Part shown: positions 41,314 to 53,539 of the stretch, one piece after another
Layout: each line of letters begins with the position of its first letter
How positions within the stretch are numbered: position 1 is the stretch's first letter
Source of the DNA: Coxiella-like endosymbiont
GTDB taxonomy: Bacteria > Pseudomonadota > Gammaproteobacteria > Coxiellales > Coxiellaceae
Assembly: GCF_030643785.1 (NCBI RefSeq)
Contig: NZ_CP094378.1
Location: 806,001 to 870,000, forward strand
Direction: 5' to 3'
DNA: 64,000 nucleotides
Notes under the pieces: generated by a model
The model's input: only the letters and a program-made list of their open reading frames with translations
Told to the model about the DNA's origin: nothing
Database searches by the model: none
Position numbers and translations under genes: made by a program

Positions 41314-43003
41314 GATAGTATACGGAATTTACCAGCGACGGCTCTGTTTGGTAGCTTATTAATTTTCTTTTTTTTATTCAGTTTTCTTTTTTATTCTAGG
41401 TGCGATCTTTTTCTTACTACCAAGTACGTAGTAGGTAGCAGAGGAGCTTCGATCGACGAGTAAAGATTTGGGTGGGATTTACTCTTGCTCATGGGTAAAA
41501 AGTGCTTTTGGTGTTGGCTTGTTTGCGATCTGGTTCCAGTAGATAGAAAATGTTATTTGGTATCCTGCTATATTATCCTTTATTGCAGGGACGATTGGCT
41601 ATTTAATTTCTCCTACTTTAGCAATCTTTAGCAATAAACAAAATTTTTTTAATTAATTAGCACAATTTTTTTATGTTCCTTCTGAGGTTGCAACTCTCAT
41701 TAATTTATGTTGTTAATTACCTATTAGGTACTGCATGATTGTGCAAGGCAAAGATGAAGAATGGGTCCAATTATTTTTAACACACGTTTTAACACATTTA
41801 ACACACCAAGGAACCCTCCGAATCTATTCAGGTTTGGGTGCTAGCAAGACTATGAAACTCATTACAACAGCTTAAAAGAAATAACTTATAAGAAGTTTGG
41901 GCTTTGGCGCTTTTAAAAATTAAAAATATGACACTATTTTATTCAGTTGCTTCAAATGCTTCAAAAAAACAGATCAAGAGGGGGTCATTTTATTTCTCCC
42001 GGAGATTACACGATTAAAGAGAAATCGGATATCCCTTGTCGCTATAGTGGAGAAATCTACACGATTAGGGAAGGGAGAGCGCGCGTATCGATATATCGAT
42101 GCTGAAACATATAAGCTTTTGTTAGAAATGATTAAACCTCTGGATATCCCACAGCTCACCCAGAGCTAGAGCTACGGAATTTACGATTAAGTGCTAAAGA
42201 GCACCGCCATCAATTAGAATTAATTATTTCCGATGTGATGAATTTATATTATTGCCCGGTTACGGACCCGCTCGATTTCTTCATGAAGAATTAGATGCTG
42301 TAATTCACTCATTGCATCGGCAATCAAAGGATTGATGAAGAGGATTTGATTGAAATCAAGTGCCGAATGGAATCGGGGTGGGCCGGATTATTGTAAGTAG
42401 AGAGTTTCTTTTAGCGATCTAAAACGAACGGCTGAGAAAATGGCCAACTACTATGAACAAGACTCGGCCATTCGGAACACGTCCGAGGGATTTTAGGGCA
42501 ATTGCCGAGGGAAAATTAGCCTTCCCCTCACAGAGGTTTCTTAAACGACCGTTTCGAGTGAGGTAAGAGGCAAAAAAACCCACTGTGATTCAACCGCTCA
42601 ATCACTACCTTCCAGAGCAGGCTTAGGGGTGATTCCGGGACTGCCGGTTTACGTGAGCCAAGAGAGAAGAAGAAATGCCATTGAATTTCTGTCACTCATT
42701 GCTCTCTTGGGTTGGGAGTGGAGGGTTTTATTCTTTCCTTAACTGGAATAATTTGCCTCCTTGGGTGTCGTGCTGTGTTTGTCGGGCTGGAATGTCATTA
42801 TAAAAATCACGAATCAGGTTTGCGATAGGCTTGCGAAAGTGGCACTGAGCACTTCGTAGATTCAAGTCCCTCCTCTCCCCCGAGAGGGATCTCGTCTCCT
42901 TTCTCATACGGACCCCTAATATTAAGGCCGGAGGAACACTGGCGGGGGCCCCTATAGGGGGGCTAAAAATCCGCTTCATGGGCTGGCTTCATACTCCATT
43001 CTG
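41314..43003. other. Long decayed region between glmM and guaB
   Basis: No intact gene. Plus-strand pieces with coding character: WYPAILSFIAGTIGYLISPT near 41555-41615 (membrane), GKDEEWVQLFLTHVLTHL near 41745, ITRLKRNRISLVAIVEKSTR then KGERAYRYIDAETYKLLLEM near 42000-42130, ELELRNLRLSAKEHRHQLEL near 42165-42225, LIEIKCRMESGWAGLL near 42350. I cannot name the family. The stretch from about 42480 to 43000 is distinctly richer in G and C. It contains CCTCTC-CCCC-GAGAGG near 42875 and a CCCCTATAGGGG-type palindrome near 42955, suggesting an inserted palindromic element. A 10-bp tandem duplication lies at 41616-41635. Confidence 0.45.
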
Positions 43004-43041
43004 CTCGACAAATCGCTAAGAACTCGACAAATCGCTAAGAA
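43004..43041. repeat. 19-bp tandem duplication upstream of guaB
   Basis: CTCGACAAATCGCTAAGAA occurs twice back to back, ending 37 bp before the guaB start. It falls where the promoter or 5' leader would be. Both copies are identical. Confidence 0.9.
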
Positions 43042-43078
43042 GTGGCTACACTTCCAGACTTATTGAAGGGGCGCGATT

Positions 43079-44553
<1,475 letters not shown>

Positions 44554-44624
44554 GAATAAATTATTTTCTATTTTTTATGTTCCTTTCATATCATAGAAAG
44601 GATAATAACAATTAAAAATAAAAT

Positions 44625-46199
44625 ATGCCGAAAGATATCCATTACCATCGAATTTTGATCCTTGATTTTGGTTCGCAATATACGCAATTAATTGCTCGGC
44701 AGGTGCGTGAAATTGGCGTATATTGCGAGTTAATGCCCTGCGAAGCGGATGAGAAAGCCATTCGCAATTATAATCCTCACGGTATCATTCTTTCAGGAGG
44801 TCCTGAAACGGTCACGTTAAGCTACACTTTGCGTGCCCCTTCCATTGTTTTTGAAATTGGTTGTCCGGTATTAGGAATTTGTTACGGGATGCAAACGATG
44901 GCCTATCAATTAGGCGGCAAAGTGGATATGACCGCTAAGGCTGAATTTGGTCATGTGGAAGTGCGAATATTAAAGTCTGACTTATTATTTGAAAACATTG
45001 ATGATCGCATTTCTGCTGAAGGTATTCCCTTGTTAGATGTTTGGATGAGTCACGGTGATATTGTTACAGAATTGCCCCCGGAATTTGAAGCAACTGCCAG
45101 TACCGATAATTCTCCTTATGCAGCAATGGCTGACTTTAAACGACAGTTTTTTGGTTTGCAATTTCATCCTGAAGTTACGCACACGCCTCAGGGACGTCGA
45201 ATCTTAATTCAATTCGTTAAAGACATTTGTCAATGTCGAGCAACGTGGATAACGAAGAATATTATTGAAGAAAGTGTTCATGAGATTCGCAATAAAGTGG
45301 GGAGTGGGAAGGTCATTGTGGGTTTGTCAGGCGGAGTAGATTCTGCTGTGACAGCAGCTATTGTACACGAAGCGATTGGTGATCAATTGGTGTGTGTATT
45401 AGTGGATACCGGGTTACTTCGATTAAATGAAGCGGACGAAGTATTGCATGTATTCAAAAAACATATGGGTGTAACGGTTATTTGTGTTGGTGCGAAAGAG
45501 CGTTTTCTGAAAGCCTTGGAAAGGGTTTTGGATCCAGAAGAAAAGCGTAAAATTTCAGGTGAACAATTTATTCGAGTTTTTGAGACAGAGGCTAAAAAGT
45601 TAGACGTCAATTGGTTGGGTCAGGGAACAATTTATCCTGATATAATTGAATCCGCAAAAACAAAAACCGGAAAAGGCCATGTCATCAAAACACATCATAA
45701 TGTAGGAGGATTACCGCTTAAAATGGATTTGCAACTTATTGAGCCATTGCGGGAATTATTTAAAGACGAAGTTCGGAAATTGGGTTTAGAGTTAGGCTTG
45801 CCTTACGATTTAGTTTATCGCCATCCTTTCCCAGGGCCGGGTTTGGCTATTCGTATTTTGGGGGAAATTAAGGCTGAATACATTGATATATTACAGCGTG
45901 CCGATGCAATTTTTATTGAAGAATTAAAAAAATATGATTATTACCGCAAGGTGAGTCAAGCGTTTGTTGTTTTTATGCCGATAAAATCGGTGGGTGTTAA
46001 AGGAGATGCACGTCATTATGGTTATGTAGTAGCTTTGCGGGCTGTGAAAACAATGGATTTTATGACAGCACGCTGGGTAGAATTACCTTATGAATTTTTA
46101 ACAAGCGTTGGTCAGCGAATTTTAAATGAAATTAAAGAAATTTCGCGTGTGGTTTATGACATTACCAATAAGCCGCCAGCAACGATTGAGTGGGAGTAA
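44625..46199 (+). CDS. guaA: GMP synthase (glutamine-hydrolysing)
   Basis: Aminates XMP to GMP. 524 residues, full length. Class I glutamine amidotransferase domain with the catalytic cysteine Cys86 in GICYGMQ and its partners in [10 protein letters not shown]. The ATP pyrophosphatase P-loop is [10 protein letters not shown], and the dimerisation domain ends ATIEWE. It lies 71 bp after guaB, a guaBA operon. Intact. Confidence 0.97.
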   Translation: MPKDIHYHRILILDFGSQYTQLIARQVREIGVYCELMPCEADEKAIRNYNPHGIILSGGPETVTLSYTLRAPSIVFEIGCPVLGICYGMQTMAYQLGGKVDMTAKAEFGHVEVRILKSDLLFENIDDRISAEGIPLLDVWMSHGDIVTELPPEFEATASTDNSPYAAMADFKRQFFGLQFHPEVTHTPQGRRILIQFVKDICQCRATWITKNIIEESVHEIRNKVGSGKVIVGLSGGVDSAVTAAIVHEAIGDQLVCVLVDTGLLRLNEADEVLHVFKKHMGVTVICVGAKERFLKALERVLDPEEKRKISGEQFIRVFETEAKKLDVNWLGQGTIYPDIIESAKTKTGKGHVIKTHHNVGGLPLKMDLQLIEPLRELFKDEVRKLGLELGLPYDLVYRHPFPGPGLAIRILGEIKAEYIDILQRADAIFIEELKKYDYYRKVSQAFVVFMPIKSVGVKGDARHYGYVVALRAVKTMDFMTARWVELPYEFLTSVGQRILNEIKEISRVVYDITNKPPATIEWE

Positions 46200-46202
46200 A
46201 GA

Positions 46203-46439
46203 ATGAAAAAAGAACAGGAAAACCTAGGCACAAGAAAATTCAGAGGCACCTCGGAAAAGGTGACAGGATTCGATTTTTTGATTTTTAGAAGGGAAGGCGT
46301 TAATCTTTGTTTTGTCTTCACAATACTTATGTTGGCTACTTCTGTATTTTTACAGATGACTATTAATTTTACGGCTATGGTCAATTTTTTTAATGATCAG
46401 CAGTTTTTTCCTGAATTTAATTTATCTCCTGATACCTAA
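46203..46439 (+). CDS. Small hypothetical membrane protein (doubtful)
   Basis: 78 codons beginning three bases after guaA, with a charged start (MKKEQENLGTRKFRGTSEKV) and one likely membrane helix (CFVFTILMLATSVFLQMTI). I recognise no family. It occupies the place where the N-terminal half of the following rnhB relic should be, so it may be chance reading of decayed DNA. No Shine-Dalgarno clearly its own. Confidence 0.3.
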   Translation: MKKEQENLGTRKFRGTSEKVTGFDFLIFRREGVNLCFVFTILMLATSVFLQMTINFTAMVNFFNDQQFFPEFNLSPDT

Positions 46440-46484
46440 ATAAGCTTTTTGGATTCCCTTATGTTTTATGATTTTGGACTTATT

Positions 46485-46514
46485 TAAAGGGACTTTTGAT
46501 AAAGGGACTTTTGA
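46485..46514. repeat. 15-bp tandem duplication
   Basis: TAAAGGGACTTTTGA is present twice in exact tandem, just upstream of the rnhB relic. Confidence 0.9.
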
Positions 46515-46579
46515 AGATTTGTGCAAACAAATTCATCGTTTTCAACGATAGAATTTCCAAATAAGGAGATATCACCTTC

Positions 46580-46994
46580 CCCAATAATCATCAGTTACAA
46601 GTGCTAATGTCAATGAAATTGATTGCTTCAATATTTTTGGGGCAAGTTTATTAGCTATGCAGCATGCGGTGAATCAATTAAATTTCCCTCCTAACAAAGT
46701 TCTAGTAAATGGGTGGCGTTTGTCTGAAATTATCCTTCCCTGTAGAAGCAGTTGTTAAAGAGGATAGCCGTATTCCTGCCATTAGCGTGGTATCTATCTT
46801 AGCGAAAGTTGCTCGTGATCAGGAGATAGTTAAATATGAGAAACAATATCCGGTTTATGATTTTGCTGAACATAAAGGGTACGCAACTTCGCCTCACTTG
46901 AAAGCAATTTATCGATTGGGCTTTTTCGCCTATTCATCGAAAAAGTTTTGAACCAGTGAGGCAAATGATGCTTTTTCCTCGCTCTGAAGATTAG
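46580..46994 (+). pseudogene. rnhB: Ribonuclease HII, N-terminus lost and frameshifted
   Basis: Reads SANVNEIDCFNIFGASLLAM, QHAVNQLNFPPNKVLVNGWR, then after a shift FPVEAVVKEDSRIPAISVVS, ILAKVARDQEIVKYEKQYPV, and FAEHKGYATSPHLKAIYRLG. A last shift near 46925 gives PIHRKSFEPVRQMMLFPR and the stop at 46994. The order matches RNase HII, but the N-terminal segment with the catalytic DEVGRG motif is absent. It would remove RNA from RNA-DNA hybrids and misincorporated ribonucleotides. Dead. Confidence 0.85.
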
Positions 46995-47002
46995 GATTAG
47001 GT

Positions 47003-47392
47003 ATGAATAAAATATTTTCTGAGTCTGAAATTTTGGATTCGCTTATTGAATATGAAGCTAAAGGCGATTGTTGCCAGTCCGATGTTATAAGGAGTATCCA
47101 TATATAAAGAATATGACATATAAAGAAATATGACGATTAAAAATTTTTTTCAGAACAAGATACTTATGAAAGTTGTTGGAAAGCTTTTTCTGAAAATCAT
47201 GCAACTACGGACAAAGAATTCCGAAAGAAGATTGAAACTCAAGAGAAAATTAAAAAACTGTATGTGGCCTTTAAGAAAATGTATTGTACAATTTTAAAAA
47301 ACAAGAAATCTGAAGCGAAACAAAATGCAATCAGTCATGTGAAATTTTATCTTGGATTTGGAAACTTAGTGAAAAAGTATTTCGAAAATTAA
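47003..47392 (+). pseudogene. Hypothetical small helical protein, broken
   Basis: MNKIFSESEILDSLIEYEAK begins at 47003. After a stop and a frame change it reads EQDTYESCWKAFSENHATTD, KEFRKKIETQEKIKKLYVAF and AISHVKFYLGFGNLVKKYFE to the stop at 47392. Between the two halves a nearly exact 16-bp duplication (ATATAAAGA-ATATGAC) lies around 47101-47133 and probably caused the break. Charged and helical; no family recognised. Confidence 0.5.
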
Positions 47393-47616
47393 GTCTATAT
47401 TAGAATTTTTTAACTTTATAAGGAATCCGAATTTTCAAATTACTTGTCGTAGATTATATTTTTGGTGGACATCATTTAGCAACGCCTTCATTTCATACAG
47501 TAGTGAAATATTAGTAAAAAAGAAGAATAGAAGATATGATTTTATAAGAAAGATTTAAGCTGTTGAATGTGGATATATCCTGGAATATTTTTAAGATTTT
47601 TTTATTTTTAAGAATT

Positions 47617-48045
47617 ATGAGAGTATCTCAAAGAAAAATTAGTCAAATATTTATTTTTTTATCCAGTCTTCTGATTGCACTAGCTATTGTTTTTACAAAT
47701 CATTTAGTACAAACGTTAAATCCATTAATTATTCTTTAATTATTCTTTTTTATCAAATTTATTTGATAAGATAAACATCTCAATTACGAAGTAACATGGC
47801 TGTGGAATGGAAAAATGTGTTAGGATTGAATTTATCCACCTGTATTGATTGAATCTTAGTATTTGTAGCTTTAAAATATATTAATGGATCAATCGTTTTT
47901 GTTTATATCAGAAGAGAGCATTTTTATAATTTTGGAGACAATTATAGGATTTCCTGCAATTATACTGCCGTTAGCAAGGTATTTTTCTGTTACATTAATT
48001 TCATAAGTACACTACCTGCTTATTTTACTAACTAAAGAGTTAGCA
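47617..48045 (+). pseudogene. DMT-type transporter fragment
   Basis: MRVSQRKISQIFIFLSSLLI, ALAIVFTNHLVQTLNPL, then WKNVLGLNLSTCID and ILVFVALKYINGSIVFVYI, in different frames. The pattern of short hydrophobic helices recalls EamA/DMT transporters. Heavily decayed and convergent with the suhB relic. Confidence 0.35.
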
Positions 48046-48710
48046 ACGCTGTCCCAGCAGTTACTATGACCTGTCCAGGCTGCGTCGTAGAGTAACCGGA
48101 GGCTACATAAAAGCTATATCTAATGCAAATGATTCGCTGTAGCGAAACCCGTAATTTTATCGCGCAATTTTGGGAGGGTGAGCAAATAAGTTTTTTCTAG
48201 AATCGAAGCATGGGAGGGAGAAATGTGGCAGCGAATAAAAAACCGTGAAAATCTGGTTTGGATATGACTGATATTTTTTTCATTTAGAGTAGTTCTGCCT
48301 TTGTTTTTTGAGGCATAAAATGATTAATCTAATATAAAGGTTATAAATAACCCCTTCTGTGATTTCTCCTTTCATTTGTAGAATGATAGAAATGTATAGA
48401 ATGTCAGACCATGTAAAAAATTATTAGTTTCATCCAAGGGATCAGTTATCCAACAATAGTTTGGGTTCAATAGTTTGCGTTGGAGTATCTTTGACTATTT
48501 TCTTCAGAGAGGGAATCGTGGTCGGGGGAGGAATTCTTAGATAATGTTATTAATAATTTTTTCAGCAGTAATATTATTATATACTTCACAAACGAAATCA
48601 TTTGATGTTTTCTCTAAGGCTTCAATTTTATTAAGATAGTGACTTTGTTCGTGTATGTAATTTCCCGCTGTTACAGCAGCTTGTGAGGCAATTTTAATAG
48701 GATCATTCAT
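48030..48710 (-). pseudogene. Inositol monophosphatase family protein (SuhB-like), decayed
   Basis: Minus strand from the ATG at 48710: MNDPIKIASQAAVTAGNYIH, LEKTSNDFVCEVYNNITAEK, then WITDPLDETNNFLHG near 48440 (degenerate DPLDGTxNFxHG metal motif). Further pieces are FYASKNKGRTTLNEKNISHI near 48290, FRYSESFALDIAF near 48140, and a last piece with GHSNCWDS near 48060 (usual form WELGLKPWDIAA). Several stops and frame changes. SuhB also modulates rRNA transcription in E. coli. Confidence 0.7.
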
Positions 48711-48837
48711 TCATGTGCGTTAATGATAATCAACTTATTTCAATTTAACAGTGCTCAACAACATTGAATCCAGTTTTGCAAATTGCCGATCAATTCCTTA
48801 TTATCTTTAAAGTTAATTCTCGAGGTTTAAGGGCTCT

Positions 48838-49949
48838 ATGGAAAAAAACTATCTGTTTCAGTACTTTGTGGGGGACATTCCACGGAGCACGAAATTTCTA
48901 TTCAGTCGGCTCGAAACATTGTGGCAGCATTAAGCCCTGATAAATATAAGATTTCGGTGGTATATATTGATCAAAATGGAAAATGGTATCTTATTGACAA
49001 TAAAGAAAATTTTTTAACTCAAGGGCCTCAGGATTTAGTTTCTGCTGAGAAGGCTGTCCCTATTACTATTGCGTTGGGAGAACAAATAAGACCTTGGCGA
49101 GCGCTTAATGGTGAAAAGCATCTTTATGAACTGGACTGTGTCTTCCCTGTGATTCATGGAACTCAAGGTGAAGACGGGGCCCTCCAGGGGTTACTGGAAC
49201 TTTCGAACCTGCCCTACGTGGGTGCTGATGTTCAATGTTCTGCCATTTGTATTGAAAAAGATATTACTAAGAGCTTACTAAGAGCGGCGAAGGTACCAGT
49301 AGTCGACTGGCACACTTTGTGGCCTTTTGACCGGCTGAAAGGAGTTTATGAACGTCTGATTGATCAATGGGAAACCACTGAGCTTTTCGTGAAAGCTGTG
49401 AGCTTGGGTTCTTCCGTAGCTATTTTTCCTGTCAAAAGTGCAATAGAATTTCAAAAAAGAGCTGAGAATATTTTTTGTTATGATGATCGGCTTATTGTTG
49501 AACCTAGAATTCGCGGAAGGGAAATCGAATGTGCTGTATTGGGAAATGAACACCCAAAAGCTTCGTTGCCAGCCGAAATCATATCCAACCATGATTTTTA
49601 TTCTTACGAGGCAAAATATCTTGATCCTAATGGTGCGACTACCACGACCAGTGTGAATCTTTCAGAAGAAATAATTGAAAAAATCCAACAGATAGCTATT
49701 GATGCTTTCAAGACTGTTCGTTGTTCCGGAATGGCGCGGATAGATTTTTTTGTGACTCCCCAAAATCAGATAATGGTAAATGAAATAAATACGATTCCAG
49801 GATTTACCAATATTAGTATGTATCCAAAAATGTGGGAAGCGACAGGTTTATCCTATTCAGCATTATTAGATCTGTTAATTGAATTGGCGCTGGAGCGCCA
49901 TCAAAATCAGCAAAAATTAATTCGTCGTTATCCAATTAACAAACAGTGA
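48838..49949 (+). CDS. ddl: D-alanine--D-alanine ligase, frameshift just after the start
   Basis: Makes the D-Ala-D-Ala dipeptide of peptidoglycan. The ATG at 48838 is followed by GAAAAAAAC; as written this frame ends after about 31 codons. If the A7 run at 48842-48848 were A8, the gene would read MEKKLSVSVLCGGHSTEHEI, SIQSARNIVAALSPDKYK and join the open frame at 48921-49949. That frame has FPVIHGTQGEDGALQGLLEL, KAVSLGSSVAI, GREIECAVLG, MARIDFF and NEINTIPGFTNISMYPKMWE. A GTG at 48921 could give a truncated protein lacking the nucleotide-binding N-terminal motif. The rest is intact. Confidence 0.87.
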
Positions 49950-50036
49950 CAGAAACAATTAGAATCCAATGTTTGTTCGGCCTGGATAGTTTAGAAACTC
50001 TAATCCAGAGGGAATCCCAAAACAGAGTATTAATTG

Positions 50037-53000
50037 ATGAGTTCGTTTGTCCACTTAAAAGTTCATAGCGAATATTCAATCGTTGATAGTGTGATACGCG
50101 TGGATCAACTTTTGCAACGCATTGTGGATTTAAAAATGCCAGCGGTTGCTTTAACCGATGAAGTTAATCTTTTTGCACTCATTAAATTTTATCGTGAGGC
50201 ACTAAACAAAGGGGTAAAGCCCATTATTGGAGCCGAATTAATATTAGCTGAAGGTGAAGAATTATTCCGTTTTTCGGTCCTCTGTAAAAACCAAATTGGT
50301 TTTCGTCATCTTATTCAATTATTATCTCGAGCTTATGTTGAAGGACGTCAACGTGAGCATGCCCTCATTCGATGGGAATGGTTAATGGAAGCAAAAAAAG
50401 GTTTAATTATTTTATCAGGAGGACAGCAAGGAGACGTAGGCCAAGCATTGTTGCAGAATCGAAATGTTCTAGCAGAAGAACGTTTAGCACGATGGTTAAA
50501 GTATTTTCCCGATCGATTTTATCTGGAATTACAGCGAACCCAACGTGATCAAGAAGAGGAATATATCCATTCCGCTGTTACATTAGCTTTGGCTTACGAC
50601 GTTCCCGTGGTAGCGACCAATGATGTCCGCTTTTTACATCAAAAAGATTTTGAAGCACATGAAGCTCGGGTTTGTATCCACAAGGGATATTTATTAGATG
50701 ATCCCAGTCGTCCTCGCCGTTATAGTAATCAACAATATTTGAAAAGTACGGAGGAAATGAAAATACTATTTTTTGACATCCCTGAAGCGTTAGAAAATAC
50801 CTTGGAAATTGCTAAACGCTGCAATGTTCAAGTTTCTTTAGGTGAAGTTTTTTTACCTAAATTTCCTGTTCCAGATAATCGAACTGAAGAAGATTTTTTC
50901 CATGAACAAGCAAAACGCGGTTTAGAAGAGCGCCTGGGTAAATCAAAAATAAACAACATTTATGAAGAACGATTAGAAAGAGAAATCGATGTTATTACAA
51001 AAATGGGATTTGCAGGCTATTTTTTAATCGTCGCCGATTTTGTTACCTGGGCTAAAAAAAGTGATATTCCAGTTGGTCCCGGTCGTGGTTCAGGAGCGGG
51101 ATCTTTAGTAGCCTATTCGTTAGGTATCACGGAATTGGATCCTTTAGAACATGAATTGTTATTCGAACGGTTTTTAAATTTAGAGCGCGTTTCTATGCCC
51201 GATTTCGATATTGATTTTTGTATGGAAGGGCGAGATCGCGTTATTGATTATGTAGCAGAATGTTATGGTCATGACGCTGTAGCACAAATTATTACTTATG
51301 GCACCATGGCTGCGCGTGCAGTTTTACGCGATGTAGGGCGCGTACTTGGATTACCCTATGGATATGTCGATAAAATTGCGAAACTTGTTCCTTTTGAACT
51401 GGGAATGACATTAAAAAAAGCCATAGATCAAGAGGAAATATTAGCAAAACGTTACGCAGAAGACGACGAAATCAAAAATCTTATTGATCTTGCGATGAAA
51501 TTAGAAGGACTCGCGCGTAATGCGGGGAAACATGCAGGAGGTGTAGTAATTGCACCCACTAAATTAACAGATTTTGTACCTCTTTATTCAGAACCTAATT
51601 CAGAACCTAATAATGATCATGTAATTACCCAATTTGATAAAGATGATGTAGAAGCAGCCGGTCTTATCAAATTCGATTTTCTGGGATTGCGTACGTTGAC
51701 TATTATCAAATGGGCAGTGCAAAGTGTGAATGCGAAACGAAAAACGCAAAATGAACCTTTGCTGGACATTAGTACTATTCCACTAGACGATAAAAAGACT
51801 TATGAACTTTTAAAAAGTTGTGCGACTACCGCGGTATTTCAATTAGAATCACGAGGCATGAAGGATTTAATTCGTCGTCTACAACCTGATAATTTTGCTG
51901 ATATCATGGCATTAGTAGCCTTATTTCGTCCAGGGCCTTTGCAATCGGGAATGGTAGATAAGTTTATCGCTTGTAAACATGGTGAACAAAGTGTCCATTA
52001 TCTTCATCCTGATTTAGAGCCTGTTTTAAGATCGACTTACGGGGTTATTCTTTATCAAGAGCAAGTCATGCAAATTGCTCAAGTGTTGGCAGGTTACTCG
52101 TTGGGAGCTGCTGATGTTTTGCGTCATGCGATGGGTAAGAAAAAATCTGAAGAAATGGCTAAACAACGCGAAGTTTTCATAAAGGGTTCCACCTCCCGTG
52201 GATTAAAGGCTGATTTAGCGAACCAAATTTTCGATTTAATAGAGAAATTTTCGAGTTACGGATTTAATAAATCTCATTCAGCGGCTTATGCTCTGATTGC
52301 GTATCAAACAGCTTGGTTGAAAGCTCTCTACCCTGCTGAGTTTATGGCAGCAGTTTTGTCTTCGGATATGGATAATACCGATAAAGTTGTTGGTTTTATT
52401 AATGAATGTCGCGATATAGGGTTAGAATTATTACCGCCATCTATTAATCGCGGACAATATTCTTTTACAGTCAACGTCAATGGCCAAATTGAATACGGTT
52501 TAGGGGCTATTAAAGGGGTTGGTGAAGCTGCTGTTTTGCACATTGTGGCTTGCCGCGAAGAAGAAGGCGAATTCAAAGGGCTTTTTGACTTTTGTCATCG
52601 AGTGGATTTGCGAAAAGTTAATCGGCGTGTATTGGAACCTTTAATTAAGTCAGGTGCAATGGATGTTTTTGGGGTTCCGCGTGCCTCTTTGATGAAATCC
52701 TTAAATAAGGCGCTTCAATCAGCTGAGCAAAAAAATCGTAATGCCCAAGTGGGCCAAAATGATTTATTTGGTAATGAGCCGGATGCAAAACAGGAAAAAA
52801 ATTATGAGAATACGTCCGAATGGAATGATAACGAGCGGTTGCGGGGGAAAAGGAAACCTTGGGTCTCTACGTAACTGGTCATCCCTTACAAGCTTGTGAG
52901 AAGGAAATTAAAACCATAGGGGCCGTTCCCATTAGCCAGTTAGTTGCTTCGGAAAAAAACTCGGTGGTGATTGCTGGTATGGTATTGGCGATACGCAATT

Positions 53001-53461
53001 TAATAACCCGCAGCGGCAAGCGGATGGCCATTCTTAAGCTTGAAGATTGTACCGGAGTCATAGAAGTCACTTTGTTTAGCGAGCTTTATCAGCAGGTAGC
53101 ATGGGATTTAGATAAAAACACCATTTTGATTGTTCGTGGGACGGTAGGAAAAGATGACTTTACAGGCGGATTGAAAATTGTGGCTGACCTTATTTACACG
53201 CTGGATAAAATGCGAAAACAGGCCAAACGACTGTTAATTCGAGTTACAGCAAAGGAAGAAGTCGATCGATTGCTCACGGAGCTGCCTCTGTTGGTTAATG
53301 GCAATCTGAAAGGACAATGCCCTATCGCCATTGCTTACCAAGGCGAAACTGCATCAGCTGAATTAATGTTGGGTGAAACCTGGAAGGTTAAGCCTAGCGA
53401 AGAGCTTTTGAGTCAACTCAGCCAATTGTGTGGCAAAGAAAAAGTGGAACTTGAATATTAG
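50037..53461 (+). CDS. dnaE: DNA polymerase III alpha subunit, one-base frameshift near the C-terminus
   Basis: Replicative polymerase. The PHP domain comes first ([20 protein letters not shown]). The polymerase aspartates are in PDFDIDF (Asp391, Asp393) and KFDFLG (Asp547), with [14 protein letters not shown] before them. The helix-hairpin-helix and beta-clamp region follow. The first frame shifts after NDNERLR and stops at 52874. The G5 run at 52843-52847 should be G6, giving [20 protein letters not shown] and the OB and tau-binding tail to 53461; the full product is then about 1,141 residues, normal. A 12-bp in-frame tandem duplication at 51587-51610 adds a second SEPN. As written the C-terminal 200 residues would be lost. 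Confidence 0.9.
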
Positions 53462-53539
53462 ATTACTCCGTCTAATTAAATCGTGGTTGAAGTATTAAAG
53501 ATGAGGATAAGAGGTGGTTTTGTATGATAAAATCTAGCT

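Noticed and set aside
41974-42159. Minus-strand open frame inside the glmM-guaB spacer
   Set aside because: It lies opposite plus-strand coding-like fragments and has no recognisable features; a shadow.
42858-42888. Possible tRNA-Ser 3' end (GATTCAAGTCCCTCC)
   Set aside because: No matching acceptor or anticodon arm upstream, the T stem does not pair, and no CCA follows. At most a tRNA-derived fragment.
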